Source: Methylosinus sp. LW4
Lineage (GTDB): Bacteria; Pseudomonadota; Alphaproteobacteria; Rhizobiales; Beijerinckiaceae
Assembly (NCBI RefSeq): GCF_000379125.1
Contig: NZ_KB900626.1
Coordinates: 64,014 to 128,013, forward strand
DNA length: 64,000 nucleotides
Reading direction: 5' to 3'
The position numbers and the translations under genes were made by a program. Positions within the stretch are counted from its first letter, which is position 1; each line of letters begins with the position of its first letter. A model generated the notes under the pieces. That model saw nothing but the letters and a program-made list of their open reading frames with translations, ran no database searches and was not told the origin of the DNA. Below are positions 46,201 to 53,285 of this stretch, piece after piece.

Positions 46201-47394
46201 CTGCGCAAATGGGCGGTGGCGCTCGCCACCGAGGTGACGCTGGAGACGCTCTCCTCGCTCTTCGCCACCCTCTACATGCGCACCTGGTACCGGCTGATGG
46301 GCGCGAAGATCGGCAAGGATTCGGAGATTTCGACCAATCTCTCCGGCCGTTACGATCTCGTCGAGATCGGCGAGAAATGCTTCATCGCCGATGAGGTGGT
46401 GCTCGGCGACGAGGATATGCGCCGCGGCTGGATGTATCTGAAAAAGGTGAAGACCGGCGCGCGCGTCTTCGTTGGCAATGACGCCGTGGTGCCGCCGGGC
46501 TCGGAGATTCCCAGTGGCGCGCTGATCGGCATCAAATCCAAGCCGCCGGCCAATAGCGAGCTCTCCGAGGGCGACACCTGGTTCGGCTCGCCGCCGATGA
46601 AGCTGCCCGTGCGCCAGACCTTCGACGGCGGCGGCGCCGCCTGGACCTATCAGCCACCCTTCTGGAAAAAAGCCGCGCGCGCCGTCTATGAAGCGATCAA
46701 CGTCTCGCTGCCGACCATGCTGTTCATCACTTTCGGCACTTGGGCGGTGGAGAGCTTCGGCCAGAAGCTCATCGACGGCGATTATTGGTCGGTGTTCTGG
46801 CTCTTCGTGCTGTCGTCGACGCTGATCTCGGTCGGCATGACGCTGGTCGTGGTGGCGGTGAAATGGCTGACCATGGGGCGCTATGAGCCGCAGGTGAAGC
46901 CCATGTGGTCCTTCTGGGCCATGCGCACCGAGGCTTGCGCCGTGCTCTATTGGGGCCTCGCCGGCAAAATCCTGCTCGAGCATTTGCGCGGCACGCCCTT
47001 CCTGCCCTGGACTCTCCGCCTGTTCGGCTCGAAATTCGGCAAGGGCGTGTTCATGGACATGACCGACATCACCGAATTCGACTGCGTGAGCGTCGGCGAT
47101 TATGCGGCGCTCAATCAGGTGGCGGCGCTGCAGACGCATCTCTATGAGGACCGGGTGATGAAGGTCGGCCGCGTCGAGATCGGCCGCGGCGTGACCGTCG
47201 GCGCCGGCTCCACCGTGCTCTACGACACGCATGTCGGCGATTTCGCCCGGCTCGGCCCGCTCACCGTGGTGATGAAGGGCGAGAAGATCCCGGCGCATTC
47301 CGAGTGGATCGGCGCGCCGGCCGAGCCGGCCGCGCCGCCCGCGACGCCGCCCGCTTTGGCGGAGGCGCGACGCGAGACCAGCAAGGCGGCGTGA
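43264..47394 (+). CDS. Pls/PosA-type single-module NRPS-like membrane enzyme
   Basis: 1376 residues (ATG 43297 would give 1365). The adenylation domain (residues 50-540) has YTSGSTGTPKG, NSYGPTEATV and YRSGD, with SSGKVDRKAL at its end. The carrier domain has DLGGHSLLAA near 586. Instead of a soluble condensation domain there are three sets of membrane helices (about 660-740, 900-960, 1130-1210), each followed by a hexapeptide-repeat left-handed helix block. This is the plan of epsilon-poly-lysine synthetase relatives, which make amino-acid homopolymers or modified small peptides at the membrane. A phosphopantetheinyl transferase elsewhere must prime it. Amino acid and product cannot be read from sequence. 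It stands alone. Confidence 0.88.
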   Translation: MSADFPRICHAMNELNPSFAKSAPLDGAPLADETARTGAVLRGPAMPHLLRDELLCEIFAARVAASPNALAMATLERRFTYREVDAEAAAIACGLAARDIGPGDVVGLWGARGPELLIAQIAIAKTGAAWLPFDADAPVDRIAVCLADAGAKALLTSAGFAGKAAPVVSVETLIDAEIAIFGGVCPDPRALGATGDHPAYLIYTSGSTGTPKGIVVTARNICHYLRSANEIYRISASDVVFQGASVAFDLSMEEIWIPYLAGASLFVATPQIIGETEALPDILEEAGVTVLDTVPTLLAAMPRDVATLKTIVLGGEACPPSVAERWTRIGRTIFNSYGPTEATVVATVSEVWPNETVTIGKPIPNYSCYVADENLTLLPPGAEGELLIGGPGVARGYLRRDELTAEKFIANPFSSDGSDPILYRSGDAVILDENGDLHFRGRIDDQVKIRGFRVELGEIESALSRLDHIRQAAVVLRNENGLDELVAFLVGATAVSPDPRDLRAKLREFLPSYMVPGRFEVVTSLPRLSSGKVDRKALKRAPLTAPLIDTEAQEEPRTKTEAALLDAAKRVLPPGAIPFDADFFTDLGGHSLLAARFVSVVRETAHLSSITLQDLYSERNLRALATHLDGKAAMAGPPRDLSFAPPPLLRRFLCGLAQAAALPFILAFVTSQWLGVFVSYQLLTSPDANLIDEAAALLGVYMCVNIATVAVSILGKWLVIGRTRPGRYPLWGVYYYRWWLAQRLMGLTHAKWFQCSPLMRLYLSALGAKIGEDAIIGELDVGAIDLVSIGDGASLGSKLKLANARVVGNELIIGTIEIGADAYVGTSCVIEENVVLGEGAALEDLTSVPAGSQIGAYEIWDGSPARYKGDVDPRALDPQSTASAPQRLAMGFMFTVLALALPPLGLLPIFPAFWVFDRFDNWLGITDVDHVYYLAAIPLFAWPTAFVLVLVTVAFIVAFRWIVLPRVSEGTYSVWSGFYLRKWAVALATEVTLETLSSLFATLYMRTWYRLMGAKIGKDSEISTNLSGRYDLVEIGEKCFIADEVVLGDEDMRRGWMYLKKVKTGARVFVGNDAVVPPGSEIPSGALIGIKSKPPANSELSEGDTWFGSPPMKLPVRQTFDGGGAAWTYQPPFWKKAARAVYEAINVSLPTMLFITFGTWAVESFGQKLIDGDYWSVFWLFVLSSTLISVGMTLVVVAVKWLTMGRYEPQVKPMWSFWAMRTEACAVLYWGLAGKILLEHLRGTPFLPWTLRLFGSKFGKGVFMDMTDITEFDCVSVGDYAALNQVAALQTHLYEDRVMKVGRVEIGRGVTVGAGSTVLYDTHVGDFARLGPLTVVMKGEKIPAHSEWIGAPAEPAAPPATPPALAEARRETSKAA

Positions 47395-47407
47395 CGCTGG
47401 GCATGGA

Positions 47408-47427
47408 GCGAGCCTTCAGGCTCGCAT
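47408..47427. repeat. dispersed palindrome GCGAGCCTTCAGGCTCGCAT
   Basis: The 20 bases are identical to 16567-16586. The core GAGCCT-TC-AGGCTC is palindromic. Both copies lie between convergent genes, so it may act as a bidirectional terminator or REP element. Confidence 0.65.
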
Positions 47428-47435
47428 TCATTCCA

Positions 47436-47930
47436 TCACATGAAGATCAGATCCGTATCTTGCGGCCGCGCGCCGGCCGCGGTCAGCATCGCATGGGTCT
47501 GCCCGCGGTGATGGGTCTGATGGTTGAAGAGATGGACGATGACGAGCTTGCGCGGCTTGATGATATCCATCTGCTTGGCGCCCGAATACCAGGAGAAGTC
47601 GCCCTCGAGCGCCGCCTCGTCGAAGGCGTCCGCAAAGGCGATCAGCCGCGCGTCCATCGCCGCGCGCTCCGATTTCATGACCGCCCAATCAGCGCGGAAG
47701 GAGTCGGAGTCGGCGATCGCCACATTCGGGTTCGGATCGCCGGCGAGGCGGCTCATCCACATGGCGTCCGCCCAGAGCAGATGATTGAGCGTGCCGTGGA
47801 TCGATTTGAAGAACGCCCCGCGATCGGCGCGCCGCGCCGCATCCGAGAGCGTATCGGCCGCCGCAAAGAGGCTCTCGTTCTGCCAGGCGTTGTAGCGCGC
47901 CATTTTCTGCGCGAAGGCGGGAGTGATCAT
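47436..47930 (-). CDS. DinB family protein
   Basis: 164 residues, a four-helix bundle of the DinB/YfiT type. The metal His triad fits HGTLNHLLWADAMW (near 47) and the late FNHQTHHRGQTHAML (two His). It is probably a thiol- or metal-dependent transferase of unknown substrate. It overlaps the upstream toxin gene by four bases, so it is cotranslated with the toxin-antitoxin pair. Confidence 0.88.
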   Translation of the reverse strand: MITPAFAQKMARYNAWQNESLFAAADTLSDAARRADRGAFFKSIHGTLNHLLWADAMWMSRLAGDPNPNVAIADSDSFRADWAVMKSERAAMDARLIAFADAFDEAALEGDFSWYSGAKQMDIIKPRKLVIVHLFNHQTHHRGQTHAMLTAAGARPQDTDLIFM

Positions 47931-48253
47931 TCGGTCGGGTCCTTGTCGTCGCTCGGCTCTGGCCCGGGCTCGAATTCCCCCGGCCAGAGACGTGCGCCGT
48001 GGAATATCGCGAGAATTTCCACCACCTCGGCGCGCACCCTATAGGGCGCCAGAAACGGCGTCCCGGCGATCACCAGCTCTCTGGTTTGCGGAACGCGGCC
48101 CGGCCGTCCGAGGCGAGGCTGCTGTGCGAGCGCATCGACGCGCTCGCAAATCCGAGCAATGAGCTTAGCGGCGGCGGCGGGATTGTCGCGCGAAACATAG
48201 TCGCCGATCTGCTCGAGATCGCGAAGCGCCGGCCTCGTCCAGAGCACCTTCAT
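47927..48253 (-). CDS. RelE/ParE family toxin
   Basis: 108 residues. LRDLEQIGDYVSRDNPAAA and LGRPGRVPQTRELVIAGTPFL are typical of the ParE/RelE fold. ParE-type toxins poison gyrase and RelE-type toxins cut mRNA. The presence of an RHH antitoxin points to the ParE side. It overlaps the antitoxin gene by four bases. A long tail of about 20 acidic residues (GPEPSDDKDPTE) is unusual. Confidence 0.88.
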   Translation of the reverse strand: MKVLWTRPALRDLEQIGDYVSRDNPAAAAKLIARICERVDALAQQPRLGRPGRVPQTRELVIAGTPFLAPYRVRAEVVEILAIFHGARLWPGEFEPGPEPSDDKDPTE

Positions 48254-48498
48254 GACGGCGAGAGGAACTTCCTTCGCACTCGCGTCACTTCCTCGTCCGA
48301 GGCGAAATCGCCACTGTCGGCGGCGGCGAGGCCTTCTATGATCTTTTCCAGCAGCCGAGCGTCGGACGCCACGAAATCTTCGACCGCGCGGGCGACGATC
48401 TCGTCACGAGAGCGCGAGGTCTTGCGCGCCATCTCGTCCAAAGCCGCGAGCGTCGGCTCGTCGAGCCGGACGGTGACTGAAGCGGTCATGAGAGCCAA
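48250..48498 (-). CDS. ribbon-helix-helix antitoxin (ParD/CopG-like)
   Basis: 82 residues. TASVTVRLDEPTLAALDEMA is a ribbon-helix-helix DNA-binding start, and SRSRDEIVARAVEDFVAS continues the fold. It should repress its own promoter and bind the toxin with its C-terminal tail. It is the first gene of a three-gene minus-strand operon. Confidence 0.9.
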   Translation of the reverse strand: MALMTASVTVRLDEPTLAALDEMARKTSRSRDEIVARAVEDFVASDARLLEKIIEGLAAADSGDFASDEEVTRVRRKFLSPS

Positions 48499-48645
48499 GT
48501 CCTGACTGCGCTGAGTTTTCGGCGCAGAGCCTAGACGAAAGAGTCGTTTGCTTCAACGCTCCGCCGCTCCACGCGTTCATCCAATTTGACCCCGCGGCGG
48601 GGGGCGCCTACAACCGGCGCTCGGTATAAATTCGATCGGCGCTCC

Positions 48646-49734
48646 ATGTCCCACAACAGCTTCGGCCATCTCTTCCGCATCACCACTTTCGGCGAGAGCC
48701 ATGGGCCGGCGCTCGGCGTCGTCGTCGACGGCTGCCCGCCGGGGCTGGAGCTGACCGAGGCCGAGATTCAGCTCTTTCTCGACAAGCGCCGTCCTGGCCA
48801 GTCGCGCTTCACCACGCAGCGGCAGGAGCCCGACGCGGTGAAGATTCTCTCCGGCGTCTTCGCCGATTCCGCCGGCCGGCAGGTGACGACCGGAACGCCG
48901 ATCGCGCTGCTGATCGAGAACACCGACCAGCGCTCCAAGGATTATGGCGATATCGCCGAGAAATACCGCCCCGGTCACGCCGATTACGCCTATGACGCGA
49001 AATATGGAATTCGCGACTATCGCGGCGGCGGGCGCTCCTCGGCGCGCGAGACGGCGGCGCGCGTCGCCGCCGGCGCGGTCGCGCGCAAAGTGCTCGCCGG
49101 CGTCGCCATACGCGGCGCTCTGGCGCAGATCGGCCCGCATAAAATCGACCGCGCCCGTTTCGACTGGGCGGAGGTGGAGAAGAACCAGCTGTTCTGCCCG
49201 GATGCCGAGACGGCGAAGCTCTGGGCCGATTATCTCGACGGCGTGCGCAAATCCGGGTCATCCGTCGGCGCAGTGATCGAGGTGGTGGCCGAAGGCGTCC
49301 CCGCCGGCTGGGGCGCGCCCATCTATGGCAAGCTCGACTCCGATCTCGCCAGCGCCTTCATGTCGATCAACGCCGTGAAGGGGGTGGAGATCGGCGCCGG
49401 CTTCGCCGCGGCCGAGCTTTCCGGCGAGGCCAACGCCGATGAGATGCGCGCCGGGCCGGACGGCGCGCCCGAGTTTCTCTCCAACCAGGCCGGCGGCGTG
49501 CTGGGCGGCATATCGACCGGCCAGCCGATCGTCGCGCGTTTCGCGGTCAAGCCCACCTCCTCGATACTGACGCCGCGCCGCACCATCGACCGCAACGGCC
49601 AGGAGACCGAGATCGTCACCAAGGGCCGCCACGACCCCTGCGTCGGCATTCGCGCCGTGCCGGTGGGCGAGGCGATGATGGCCATTGTGCTGGCCGACCA
49701 TTTCCTGCGGCACAGGGGGCAGGTGGGCGGGTAG
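48646..49734 (+). CDS. aroC: chorismate synthase
   Basis: 362 residues from ATG 48646. The in-frame extension to 48586 lacks conservation. It begins [20 protein letters not shown], the classical signature, with [12 protein letters not shown] for flavin/EPSP binding and [18 protein letters not shown]. It removes phosphate from EPSP to give chorismate using reduced FMN, the last shared step of aromatic amino-acid synthesis. It stands alone between the two toxin-antitoxin loci. Confidence 0.98.
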   Translation: MSHNSFGHLFRITTFGESHGPALGVVVDGCPPGLELTEAEIQLFLDKRRPGQSRFTTQRQEPDAVKILSGVFADSAGRQVTTGTPIALLIENTDQRSKDYGDIAEKYRPGHADYAYDAKYGIRDYRGGGRSSARETAARVAAGAVARKVLAGVAIRGALAQIGPHKIDRARFDWAEVEKNQLFCPDAETAKLWADYLDGVRKSGSSVGAVIEVVAEGVPAGWGAPIYGKLDSDLASAFMSINAVKGVEIGAGFAAAELSGEANADEMRAGPDGAPEFLSNQAGGVLGGISTGQPIVARFAVKPTSSILTPRRTIDRNGQETEIVTKGRHDPCVGIRAVPVGEAMMAIVLADHFLRHRGQVGG

Positions 49735-49773
49735 GGGGCGATTGCGCCAGAAACACCATTATGGTAGTTTTCT

Positions 49774-50091
49774 ATGTCCGAGAAGCGGAAGCCGTCGCAT
49801 GACCTCGCGCGCTTCAAGCAAATTTGTGGCGACCCGGATCGGCTGACGATCACCCGCGCGGCGCTGACCTCTGCGGCGCGCCTCGGCTTCGGACGCATCG
49901 AGATCGCTGCGACTATTCGGAGCATGGAGCGGCGGCACTTTTACAAATCGATGACGTCCTTCGCCGATCATCGCCAATGGCAGGATGTCTATCGCACGCC
50001 GTCTTCCGTGGGCGTGATCTATGTAAAGTTTACCGACGATGTCGTGACCGAATTCATTCTGTTGTCGTTCAAGGAGAAAGACGATGGATGA
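49774..50091 (+). CDS. mqsR: MqsR family toxin
   Basis: 105 residues. MERRHFYKSMTSFADHRQWQDVY matches the core of MqsR, a RelE-fold mRNA interferase that cuts at GC[U/A/C]-type sites. It overlaps the MqsA-like antitoxin gene by eight bases, in the toxin-first order usual for mqsRA. Confidence 0.93.
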   Translation: MSEKRKPSHDLARFKQICGDPDRLTITRAALTSAARLGFGRIEIAATIRSMERRHFYKSMTSFADHRQWQDVYRTPSSVGVIYVKFTDDVVTEFILLSFKEKDDG

Positions 50092-50506
50092 GCGCATATC
50101 GCCATTGACGGGTCGGACTCTGAAGCGAGACGTCCGGCCTTTGGAGCTGCGCTACAAAGAGTTGTCCATCAGCATAGATATGCCCGGCTGGTATGGCGAG
50201 GATGACGAGGATGCGCTGCATTCCGGCGAGGATATGAAGATATCCGATCGCGCCTTGTGCCGCCTGAAGGCGCGCGCCGAAGGTTTGCTGCAGGCCGAGG
50301 ATATCCGCCGCATCCGCAAGAAGCTCGGGCTCACGCAAAAGCGCGCCAGCGAGATCATCGGCGGCGGCGCCAACGCCTTTCAAAAATACGAGGCCGGCGA
50401 CATTCTCGTCAGCCGGGCGATGAGCAATCTGCTGCTTTTGCTGGATCGCCAGCCGGATTTGCTGAATGTGATCCGGGAGACGGGCGGCGAAGCGAGCGCG
50501 GCGTGA
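50084..50506 (+). CDS. mqsA: MqsA family antitoxin without zinc Cys
   Basis: 140 residues. The N-terminus (MDERISPLTGRTLKRDVRP) has the layout of MqsA, but the Cys that bind zinc in the E. coli protein are absent. The C-terminal Cro-like HTH is intact (IRKKLGLTQKRASEIIGGG, FQKYEAGDILVS). It should neutralise MqsR and repress the operon. The next gene starts on its stop (GTGA), which links it to a deacetylase-like gene. Confidence 0.9.
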   Translation: MDERISPLTGRTLKRDVRPLELRYKELSISIDMPGWYGEDDEDALHSGEDMKISDRALCRLKARAEGLLQAEDIRRIRKKLGLTQKRASEIIGGGANAFQKYEAGDILVSRAMSNLLLLLDRQPDLLNVIRETGGEASAA

Positions 50507-51510
50507 CAGCTTCGCTCACGCGTCGAGCGCTCTGCCTCGGCGCGCCCATGGCCGCGATCGGGCGCGCCGTCGCCTCGGATTCGTCGACCCTCCTCGTCAC
50601 CCATCCTTCCGGCCTCGCGCATGAGGTCGGCGCCGGCCGTCCCGATCAGCCCGAGCGTCTTCGCGCGATAGCCGCCGTTCTCGAGGGCGACGCCTTCGCC
50701 GCGCTGCGCCGCGCGGAAGCCCCGGCCGCCTCGCGTGAGGCGATCCTCGCCGTTCATGCGCCCTCTCTGCTGGAGCGGCTGGAAAAAGCCGCGCCGCAAA
50801 GCGGGCTCGTGGCGCTCGGCTCCGATATCGTCATGAGCGCGGGCTCACTCGAGGCCGCGCTGCGCGCCGCCGGCGCCGCGACCTTCGCCGTCGATGCGGT
50901 GATGCGCAAAGCTGCGCGCAATGCTTTCGTCGCCATGCGTCCGCCCGGTCATCATGCGACGCGCGAGAGCGCCATGGGCTTCTGCTTCTTCAACAACGCG
51001 GCCATCGCCGCGCGCCACGCCATCGCCGCTCATGGCGCCGAGCGCGTCGCCATCGTCGATTTCGACGTGCATCATGGCAATGGATTGCAGGAGATTTTCT
51101 GGTCGGACAGAAACGTCCTCTATTGCTCCTCGCATCAGTCGCCGCATTATCCCTTCACCGGCGCCGCGAGCGAGCGCGGCGCCTATGACAATATCGTCAA
51201 CGCGCCGCTCGCCAAAGGCTCCGGCGGCCACGAGTTCGCGCAAGCTTGGACGCAGGCGATTCTCCCGCGCCTCGACGATTTTGCGCCGGACATCCTCCTC
51301 ATTTGCGCCGGTTTCGACGGGCATTTGCACGATCCTCTCGGCGGCTTGCGCCTGCAAAGACAGGACTTCGCCGAGCTTACGCTGCGCCTCGCAGAGATCG
51401 CCGCGCGCCGCTGTAGCGGGCGCATCGTCTCGATGCTCGAGGGCGGCTATCGGCCGGACGATCTCGCCGCCTGCGTCGCCGCTCACATCGGCGCGCTGAT
51501 GGGGGCGTGA
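50503..51510 (+). CDS. histone-deacetylase family amidohydrolase with Tat-like start
   Basis: 335 residues from a GTG that overlaps the mqsA stop. An ATG at 50548 would begin after the Arg pair. The first residues, LTRRALCLGAPMAAIGRAVA, look like a weak twin-arginine signal. HDAC motifs follow: RPPGHHATRES, IVDFDVHHGNGLQEIFW and LICAGFDGHLHDPLGG. It is a zinc amidohydrolase of acetylated amines or lysines. If exported it would act in the periplasm, unlike the relative at 25967. The substrate is unknown. Translational coupling to mqsRA may simply be chance placement. Confidence 0.9.
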   Translation: MTASLTRRALCLGAPMAAIGRAVASDSSTLLVTHPSGLAHEVGAGRPDQPERLRAIAAVLEGDAFAALRRAEAPAASREAILAVHAPSLLERLEKAAPQSGLVALGSDIVMSAGSLEAALRAAGAATFAVDAVMRKAARNAFVAMRPPGHHATRESAMGFCFFNNAAIAARHAIAAHGAERVAIVDFDVHHGNGLQEIFWSDRNVLYCSSHQSPHYPFTGAASERGAYDNIVNAPLAKGSGGHEFAQAWTQAILPRLDDFAPDILLICAGFDGHLHDPLGGLRLQRQDFAELTLRLAEIAARRCSGRIVSMLEGGYRPDDLAACVAAHIGALMGA

Positions 51511-51618
51511 GAATTCCGTCCTCGCCCGGCGCGTGCGTGGGCGCACATCCGAACGAAGCGAGATCATGGCATCTCTGCGCATAGAGACGCCGTGCAACAA
51601 TTGCGATGGGAGAGGACA

Positions 51619-51930
51619 ATGGACTTCGGCAGGAGCGAATGGAGCGAGGCTCGCGCGCATATGATCGGCAAGCGCGCGCTCATCGGTCTCACCCGCGTGA
51701 CGCCGCACGGCAAGGTGCTGCGCCAAATGTTCGGCACGATCGCCGCGATCGACGGAACCGGCGTCCACATAGAGCTCGAGGGCAAGGACGCCGGCCGCAA
51801 GGTTCGCCTGCCGCCGGATCTCGGCCGCTTCCGCGTCGCCGGCCCCGGCGATTATCTTCTGTGGGAGACGGGCGAGATTCTCGCGGACCCGGATTTCGTC
51901 GGCGCCTTCACGGTCAACGAAGCGGCGTAG
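51619..51930 (+). CDS. hypothetical protein, SH3-like beta fold
   Basis: 103 residues from ATG 51619, with GGGAGAGGA just upstream. The middle (MFGTIAAIDGTGVHIELEG, then RKVRLPPDLGRF) looks like a small beta-barrel. No catalytic motif and no membrane segment are seen. It follows the deacetylase by about 110 bases. Similar short proteins are common in Rhizobiales, function unknown. Confidence 0.7.
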   Translation: MDFGRSEWSEARAHMIGKRALIGLTRVTPHGKVLRQMFGTIAAIDGTGVHIELEGKDAGRKVRLPPDLGRFRVAGPGDYLLWETGEILADPDFVGAFTVNEAA

Positions 51931-51931
51931 A

Positions 51932-52681
51932 TCATCGCGTCCGCTCGACGACGCCGACGATCGGCCCCATGGGGCGGAAGCGATCGTGGCGCGCGAGCGT
52001 CGGCGCATAGAGCGCCGAGATCGAGCCGTCGAGGAAGAGCGCGTCTGGACATTTCAAACGCTCGCGAAAGAGCTGAGCGAAAGCATGAAATGTCACCGGC
52101 TGATTGGCGATGGCGAAGGCGACGACATGGCCGTCGCGCACGCCGACGCCATTGCGAATCTTCATCGACGTGCCGGTGTCGTGAATGCGCGGATTGATGC
52201 GTCCGCCGACGACGAGCATCGGCCCGGATTGCGTCGCATAGGCGGGATGCAGCCGCTCTTTCAGAAAGCGCTGCGTCTCGGCGACGCCGGCGCGCGCGCC
52301 CTCCACCCAGAAGATTCCATTGGGCTTCATATGGAAATTGCCGGCGCCGGAATTGGTGTTCGCGCTCTTCTCCATATGGCCGCCTTCGACATAGAGTCCG
52401 ACAGGGCGGCGGCGCTCGTCATACATTCCCGCGTTCATCGCGAAGAGAAGCTTCTCGTTTCTTTGCGCGAGCGCGGCGTCGAGCGCCGAGAAGGAGCCAT
52501 AGACCTCGTCTTTCGCATCGGCGAGGAAGAGACGGATGGAATCGCTGCGCGCATCGAAGACGCAGACGGTGTAGCTCGCGCCCGCATCCTCCACATCCTG
52601 GCAAGGATTGCGCGCCGCCGCGGCGGCGGGCGAGGCGAAGAGGAGGAGAGCGAGGCAGAGGAGGCGACGAAGCGGAATCAT
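51932..52681 (-). CDS. phosphodiester glycosidase family protein (DUF2233/NAGPA)
   Basis: 249 residues with a signal peptide (LCLALLLFASPAAAAA). The family core is visible: AMNAGMYDERRRPVGLYVEGG, NFHMKPNGIFWVEG and SGPMLVVGGRINP, with LFLDGSISALYAP near the end. Relatives cleave phosphodiester-linked sugars, and the protein should act in the periplasm. It ends two bases from the facing hypothetical gene. Confidence 0.88.
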   Translation of the reverse strand: MIPLRRLLCLALLLFASPAAAAARNPCQDVEDAGASYTVCVFDARSDSIRLFLADAKDEVYGSFSALDAALAQRNEKLLFAMNAGMYDERRRPVGLYVEGGHMEKSANTNSGAGNFHMKPNGIFWVEGARAGVAETQRFLKERLHPAYATQSGPMLVVGGRINPRIHDTGTSMKIRNGVGVRDGHVVAFAIANQPVTFHAFAQLFRERLKCPDALFLDGSISALYAPTLARHDRFRPMGPIVGVVERTR

Positions 52682-52719
52682 GCGCCGATCATAGCATGAC
52701 CGCGGCGCCGTCCGCAGCG

Positions 52720-53283
52720 TCAGCCGCGCGCATCGGGCGGCGTCGCCGCGCCGGGGCCGAGCGAGCGCTGCATGATGACCGAATCCGTCCAGCTGCCGAA
52801 TTTATATCCGACGCCGGAGAGATAGCCGGCCTGCCGAAAGCCGATCGCCTCATGCAGCTTCAGCGACGCTTCATTGGCGGCGTCGACATAGCCGATCATC
52901 TGCCGAAAGCCCGCCGCCGCGCAGGCGTCTACGAGCGCTTGCAGCAGCAGCCGGCCGACGCCGCGATGCAGATGGCGCGGATCGACATAGATCGAATGCT
53001 TGACCACATAGCGATAGGCCGGACGCTTACGAAAGGGCACGACATAGGCGTAGCCGAGCACGGCGCGCTCATGCTCGGCGACGAGATGCGGCAGCCGATG
53101 ATTGCCCATATTCTTGCGCCGCCGCTTCAAATCCTCCTTCTGCGGCGGCTCGTAGAGCGGCGCATCGGCAGGGTCGAGCCCCTTGCGCACATGCTGGAGA
53201 TAGATCGCCAGCATGGCGTCGACATCCTCGTCGCGCGAGGGGCGCACGAGGATGGCCGCGCGTTCGGCGCTCGCTTCGATCAT
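52720..53283 (-). CDS. GNAT acetyltransferase (phosphinothricin-type)
   Basis: 187 residues. It contains the acetyl-CoA loop HRGVGRLLLQALVDAC, the later GFRQMIGYVDAANEASLKLHEAIGF of the phosphinothricin/amine acetyltransferase branch and VKHSIYVDP. The ATG at 53283 has AGGA at the right spacing. The ATG at 53289 overlaps the stop of the decarboxylase as ATGA. Either way it is coupled to that gene. It may acetylate the amine product of the decarboxylase, but this is inference. Confidence 0.88.
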   Translation of the reverse strand: MIEASAERAAILVRPSRDEDVDAMLAIYLQHVRKGLDPADAPLYEPPQKEDLKRRRKNMGNHRLPHLVAEHERAVLGYAYVVPFRKRPAYRYVVKHSIYVDPRHLHRGVGRLLLQALVDACAAAGFRQMIGYVDAANEASLKLHEAIGFRQAGYLSGVGYKFGSWTDSVIMQRSLGPGAATPPDARG

Positions 53284-53285
53284 GC

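Noticed and set aside
43585..47298. A minus-strand open frame of over 1200 codons across the NRPS-like gene
   Set aside because: It is rich in His, Arg and Glu and shows no domain. It mirrors the third codon positions of a GC-rich gene on the other strand, which has clear motifs throughout.
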